Shown here in pieces: positions 61,384 through 64,000 of a stretch of DNA of 64,000 nucleotides. The stretch is from Glycomyces algeriensis (lineage in GTDB: Bacteria > Actinomycetota > Actinomycetes > Mycobacteriales > Micromonosporaceae), in assembly GCF_027622855.1 (NCBI RefSeq), contig NZ_JAPZVR010000017.1:29217-93216 (forward strand). The letters are read 5' to 3'. How positions within the stretch are numbered: position 1 is the first letter of the stretch; the number at the start of each line of letters is the position of its first letter. Position numbers and translations under genes: made by a program. The notes below the pieces were generated by a model. The model was not told the origin of the DNA, did no database searches, and saw only the letters and a list, made by a program, of their open reading frames with translations.

Positions 61384-61986
61384 CTAGAACGGGTTCGGGA
61401 GCGGGGTCGCCTTGCGGGCGTTGGCGAGTGCCAGGGCCCACCAGTGCAGTTCGTCGAGGAGGGTCTTGGCCGCCGACTCGGTCTCGCCGAACTTGGTGAA
61501 CTCGCCCTGCTCGTTGAAGTGCTGGTAGAAGCGCGGGAACGCGAGCGTGTTGCGGATCGTCATGGTGCGCAGCTCGGGGAAGATCTGGCGCAGGTGCTGG
61601 GCGGCGTTCTGGCCGCCGGTGATCTTGCCGCCGTAGGTGACCATGCCGACGGGCTTGGCGGCCCACTCGTTCATGTAGTAGTCGATCGCGTGCTTGAGGG
61701 ACGCGGGGATCGACATGTTGTACTCGCCGGAGACGACGACGAACGCGTCGGCGCGGTGAAGCCGCTCGGAGAGGGCCGCGACAGGCGCGGACGGGTCGGC
61801 CTCGGTCGACCACATGTCGTCCTCGACCAGGTGCTGGGGCAGGTCGGCGTCGAGCAGGTCGATGAGGTCGACGTTGAAGCCGCCGTGCTGCTCGGCGATG
61901 CCGGCGATCCACCCGGCGGGGGCGGGGGCCCAGCGGCCCTCGCGGGTCGAGCCGATGATGACGCCGAGGTTCAGCTTGTCGCTCAT
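61384..61986 (-). CDS. NAD(P)H-dependent FMN reductase
   Basis: The 200-residue flavodoxin-fold protein has the FMN-phosphate motif GVIIGSTREGRWAPAPAGWI (about 7-26) and the core motif VVSGEYNMSIPASLKHAIDY, the classic signature of the azoreductase/chromate-reductase family. It reduces FMN or quinones with NAD(P)H. ACGGAAA precedes ATG 61986. It diverges from an MFS gene across a repeat-rich promoter, which suggests joint control. Confidence 0.93.
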   Translation of the reverse strand: MSDKLNLGVIIGSTREGRWAPAPAGWIAGIAEQHGGFNVDLIDLLDADLPQHLVEDDMWSTEADPSAPVAALSERLHRADAFVVVSGEYNMSIPASLKHAIDYYMNEWAAKPVGMVTYGGKITGGQNAAQHLRQIFPELRTMTIRNTLAFPRFYQHFNEQGEFTKFGETESAAKTLLDELHWWALALANARKATPLPNPF

Positions 61987-62033
61987 GGTGTTTCCGTCCG
62001 TTCGTAGCTCTGGGCTGGTGAGGACGAAGCTAC

Positions 62034-62115
62034 GGACGGACCGACCGGGGGGACATCTGTCGACCGACTGTACGGCGACTGGACCCTCGACCGGCCGGTC
62101 ACCGGTCGGTCGGTC
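62034..62115. promoter_or_regulatory. repeat-rich divergent promoter with palindromes
   Basis: The region carries the 12-base palindrome GACCGGCCGGTC (62089-62100) followed by ACCGGTCGGTCGG, plus GACCGACC and CGACCGACTG on the left side. These are several copies of a GACCGRC-type half site in both orientations. It lies between the FMN reductase and the MFS gene. TAGCGT lies 7 bases before the MFS start. Confidence 0.5.
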
Positions 62116-62166
62116 CGGTCGCCCGACGGATGCGGCACCGGTCGACTCCTTCTTAGCGTTGCGGGC

Positions 62167-63543
62167 ATGACCACTACCGAGAACCTCGCGGCCCCGGAGG
62201 CCGCCACCCGATGGGGAGCGATCCTCGCCGTCGGCTTCGCGCAGCTCGTCGTCGCCGGCGGCATGTCCACCCTCGCGGTGGCGCTCCCGGCGATCCGCAC
62301 CGACTTCACCGTGACCGAGGCCGCGACGGCCTGGGTCCTGCTCTCCTATGCGCTCCCGATGGGCGCGGTCGCGATCGCCGCGGGGCGGCTCGCCGACCGC
62401 GCCGACCTGCGGGCGGTCGCCGTGTTCGCGATGGCGGCGTTGACGATCGGGTCGGTCGCGGCGGCGCTGGCGCCGTCGTTCGGGCTGCTGCTGGCGGCGC
62501 GGGCGTTCGGCGGCCTGCTCGGCGGGCTGCTGTTCGGGATGACCGGGCGGATCATCGTCACGTCGGCGGCGCCGACGCAGCGGGGCCGGGCGATGTCCGC
62601 GATCGCCCTGATGATGACGGTCGGCGGCATGGGCATGGTCGGGGTGGGCGGGTTCCTCATGGCGGCGTTCGACTGGCGCGGCCTGTTTTGGGTGCTCACG
62701 GTCATGTCGGCGATCGCGCTGGTGGGGCTGGCGGTGACGGTGCCGAGCAACGGGACGGGCCTGCCGCGGCCGGACCGGGCGCTGCTGGTCGATGTGGCGA
62801 CGTCGGGTTCGGCGATCGCGGCGTTCCTGCTGGCGTTCGAGTACGTGGACTCGGACCCGTGGATCGCGTTGGGGGCGTTGGTGTCGAGCGCGGCGCTGGG
62901 CACGGTGTGGGTGCGGCAGAAGACGTCGGCGCCGACAGTGGCGCTGCTGCGGTCGCCGCAGGTGAGCGGGGCGCTGCTGAGCCTGACGCTCATGTCGGGA
63001 GTGGGCGGGCTGCTGAACTTCAGCCTGCCGTTCCTGCTCACGGATGTGCAGGGGGTGCGGCCGGAGCTGGTGTCGACGGTGATGCTGACGTTCATCGGCG
63101 GTGTCGCGCTGATGACGCCGGTGGCCGGGTGGCTCGCGGACCGGTTCGGGCCGGGGCGGGTGTCGCTGGCCGGCGCGGGGCTGGTGATCGTGGCGGTGGT
63201 GCCGCTCCTGTTCGTGGAGGCGGGGACGGGCCTGGTGGACCTGGGTGCGCGGATCGGGTTGCTGGGCTTGGCGTTCGGGGTGTTCAACAGCCCGATGAAC
63301 GCGTACCTGCTGAACTCGGCGCCGCCGGAGCAGTCGGGGACGGCCGGGGCGTTCATGGCGACGACGCGCACCGTGGGGACGTCGCTGGGCCCGGTGCTGG
63401 CGGCCCTGGCGTGGGGGCTCGGCGCGACGGCCGTGGACGGCTACCGGCTGTCCGCGTGGACGATCGCGGCGCTCCTGCTGCTGGGTGCGGCGCTGCAGGC
63501 GACGACGAAGCCGTGGCGGACGCCGGTCCCGGCGGCGGCCTGA
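62167..63543 (+). CDS. MFS transporter, DHA2-like drug efflux type
   Basis: The 458-residue protein has fourteen or so hydrophobic segments. It begins VGFAQLVVAGGMSTLAVALP and has the motif-A-like GRLADRADLRAV after segment 2 and GWLADRFGPGRV in the second half. It matches the 14-span DHA2 branch that exports drugs or antibiotics. ATG 62167 follows TAGCGT by 7 bases. It diverges from the FMN reductase. Substrate unknown. Confidence 0.93.
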   Translation: MTTTENLAAPEAATRWGAILAVGFAQLVVAGGMSTLAVALPAIRTDFTVTEAATAWVLLSYALPMGAVAIAAGRLADRADLRAVAVFAMAALTIGSVAAALAPSFGLLLAARAFGGLLGGLLFGMTGRIIVTSAAPTQRGRAMSAIALMMTVGGMGMVGVGGFLMAAFDWRGLFWVLTVMSAIALVGLAVTVPSNGTGLPRPDRALLVDVATSGSAIAAFLLAFEYVDSDPWIALGALVSSAALGTVWVRQKTSAPTVALLRSPQVSGALLSLTLMSGVGGLLNFSLPFLLTDVQGVRPELVSTVMLTFIGGVALMTPVAGWLADRFGPGRVSLAGAGLVIVAVVPLLFVEAGTGLVDLGARIGLLGLAFGVFNSPMNAYLLNSAPPEQSGTAGAFMATTRTVGTSLGPVLAALAWGLGATAVDGYRLSAWTIAALLLLGAALQATTKPWRTPVPAAA

Positions 63544-63692
63544 CCGGGGCGGCCTCGGGTTCGTTGAAGCCGTGGCGGACCTGGTCCTCTTGCGTAACCC
63601 GGGGCGGGCTCAGGTTCGCCTCGGACGCCGATCCCTGCGGCCTAAGCCGGAACCGCCTCGGGTTCGCTACTCCGTCCGAGTGAAAATCGACG

Positions 63693-63719
63693 CCCGGGCC
63701 CGGATCGGGCCCGGGTTTT
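63693..63719 (+). terminator. Rho-independent terminator after the MFS gene
   Basis: CCCGGGCCCG GAT CGGGCCCGGG is a perfect 10-base-pair hairpin followed by TTTT, about 150 bases past the MFS stop. The stretch between holds no gene; it contains repeated CGCCTCGG/GGTTCG segments. Confidence 0.85.
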
Positions 63720-63788
63720 GTCGTACCCGAGCGACACGATCGAGCGGAACGACAGTACTTTCCCCTCTAGATGGTTGATTCCTTGGGG

Positions 63789-64000
63789 TCAGTGGTCGTA
63801 GGCGGTCAGTGAGCGCAGGGTTGGTGCCCCGAGTTGGTCGTTGTGCCAGATGGCGGCGGTCAGGGCGAGGATCCGTTGGGTGACTCGGGCGCATACTCCT
63901 TGGGGTGTGCGCCCGTTGTGGCGTTCGAGGTCGAGCTGGGCTTTGAAGGTCTGGTTGATCGATTCGATGACCTGGCGCAGGGGCCGGAACAGGGTGGTGC
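63789..64000 (-). mobile_element. IS982-family transposase, C-terminal fragment at window edge
   Basis: Read on the minus strand, the last 70 codons give PLRQVIESINQTFKAQLDLE, then RHNGRTPQGVCARVTQRIL and ALTAAIWHN, the C terminus of IS982-family transposases, ending YDH* at 63789. The N-terminal part lies outside the window, so completeness is unknown. The terminal inverted repeat is not identified with confidence. It is the only mobile element seen. Confidence 0.88.

Overview
The window is high-GC (roughly 70% or more) actinobacterial chromosome. Mycothallic actinomycete features are present: a secreted protein with four chaplin-type repeats, CYP105-like P450s, LAL-type and MmyB-type regulators, and type VII-like small secreted proteins. 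GTG and TTG starts and GC-rich codons are used throughout. A member of the Glycomycetales (Glycomyces or Stackebrandtia type) would fit, but this is a guess from gene content, not a demonstration. Almost everything is ordinary chromosome; the only mobile DNA is a partial IS982-family transposase running off the right edge.

Layout. 1-4.4 kb: the end of ispE, a membrane pentapeptide-repeat protein, and a three-gene YbaB / EspC-like / WXG100-like cassette. 4.5-11.9 kb: a cofactor block on the minus strand (coaX, nadC, nadB; a cytosolic S10 peptidase; panD, panC and a DUF2520 Rossmann protein). 12-14.2 kb: a MidA-type methyltransferase and a PAS-PP2C phosphatase. 14.4-22.6 kb: two mirror-image AraC/NAD(P)H-oxidoreductase pairs around a ferredoxin-P450 pair, then an ABC-F ATPase and a second P450. 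22.8-27 kb: two Cof-type HAD phosphatases, a DUF488 protein, serS and a small zinc protease. 27.1-30.2 kb: an HTH-TOBE protein and modABC. 30.2-34 kb: an MFS exporter with its ArsR-type regulator, a GPP34 protein and pheA. 34.2-34.5 kb: tRNA-Glu and tRNA-Asp. 34.7-37.7 kb: ppk1-mutT1 behind a PHO-box-like sequence. 37.8-41.8 kb: a frameshifted Rpn-like nuclease and a large GH3 enzyme. 41.9-45 kb: an Hsp70-like/transmembrane/beta-propeller fusion overlapping a membrane-anchored SRPBCC protein. 45-47 kb: the chaplin-repeat protein and a second small secreted protein. 47.3-53.3 kb: DedA, two membrane proteins of unknown function, ArsR, LacI and HAD-IB genes. 53.3-58.4 kb: a repeat-rich leader and radA, GNAT, a secreted beta-propeller, an XRE regulator and a small membrane protein. 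58.6-64 kb: a LAL regulator, an FMN reductase, an MFS transporter and the IS982 fragment.

The clearest global signal is regulatory. At least 23 genes have a TAnnnT hexamer exactly 6 or 7 bases before the start codon, with no Shine-Dalgarno sequence between. This is the signature of leaderless transcripts, and it settles several start sites. The radA promoter also matches the PafBC-type DNA-damage motif with exact spacing. The most unusual proteins are the Hsp70/propeller fusion and the four-repeat chaplin protein.
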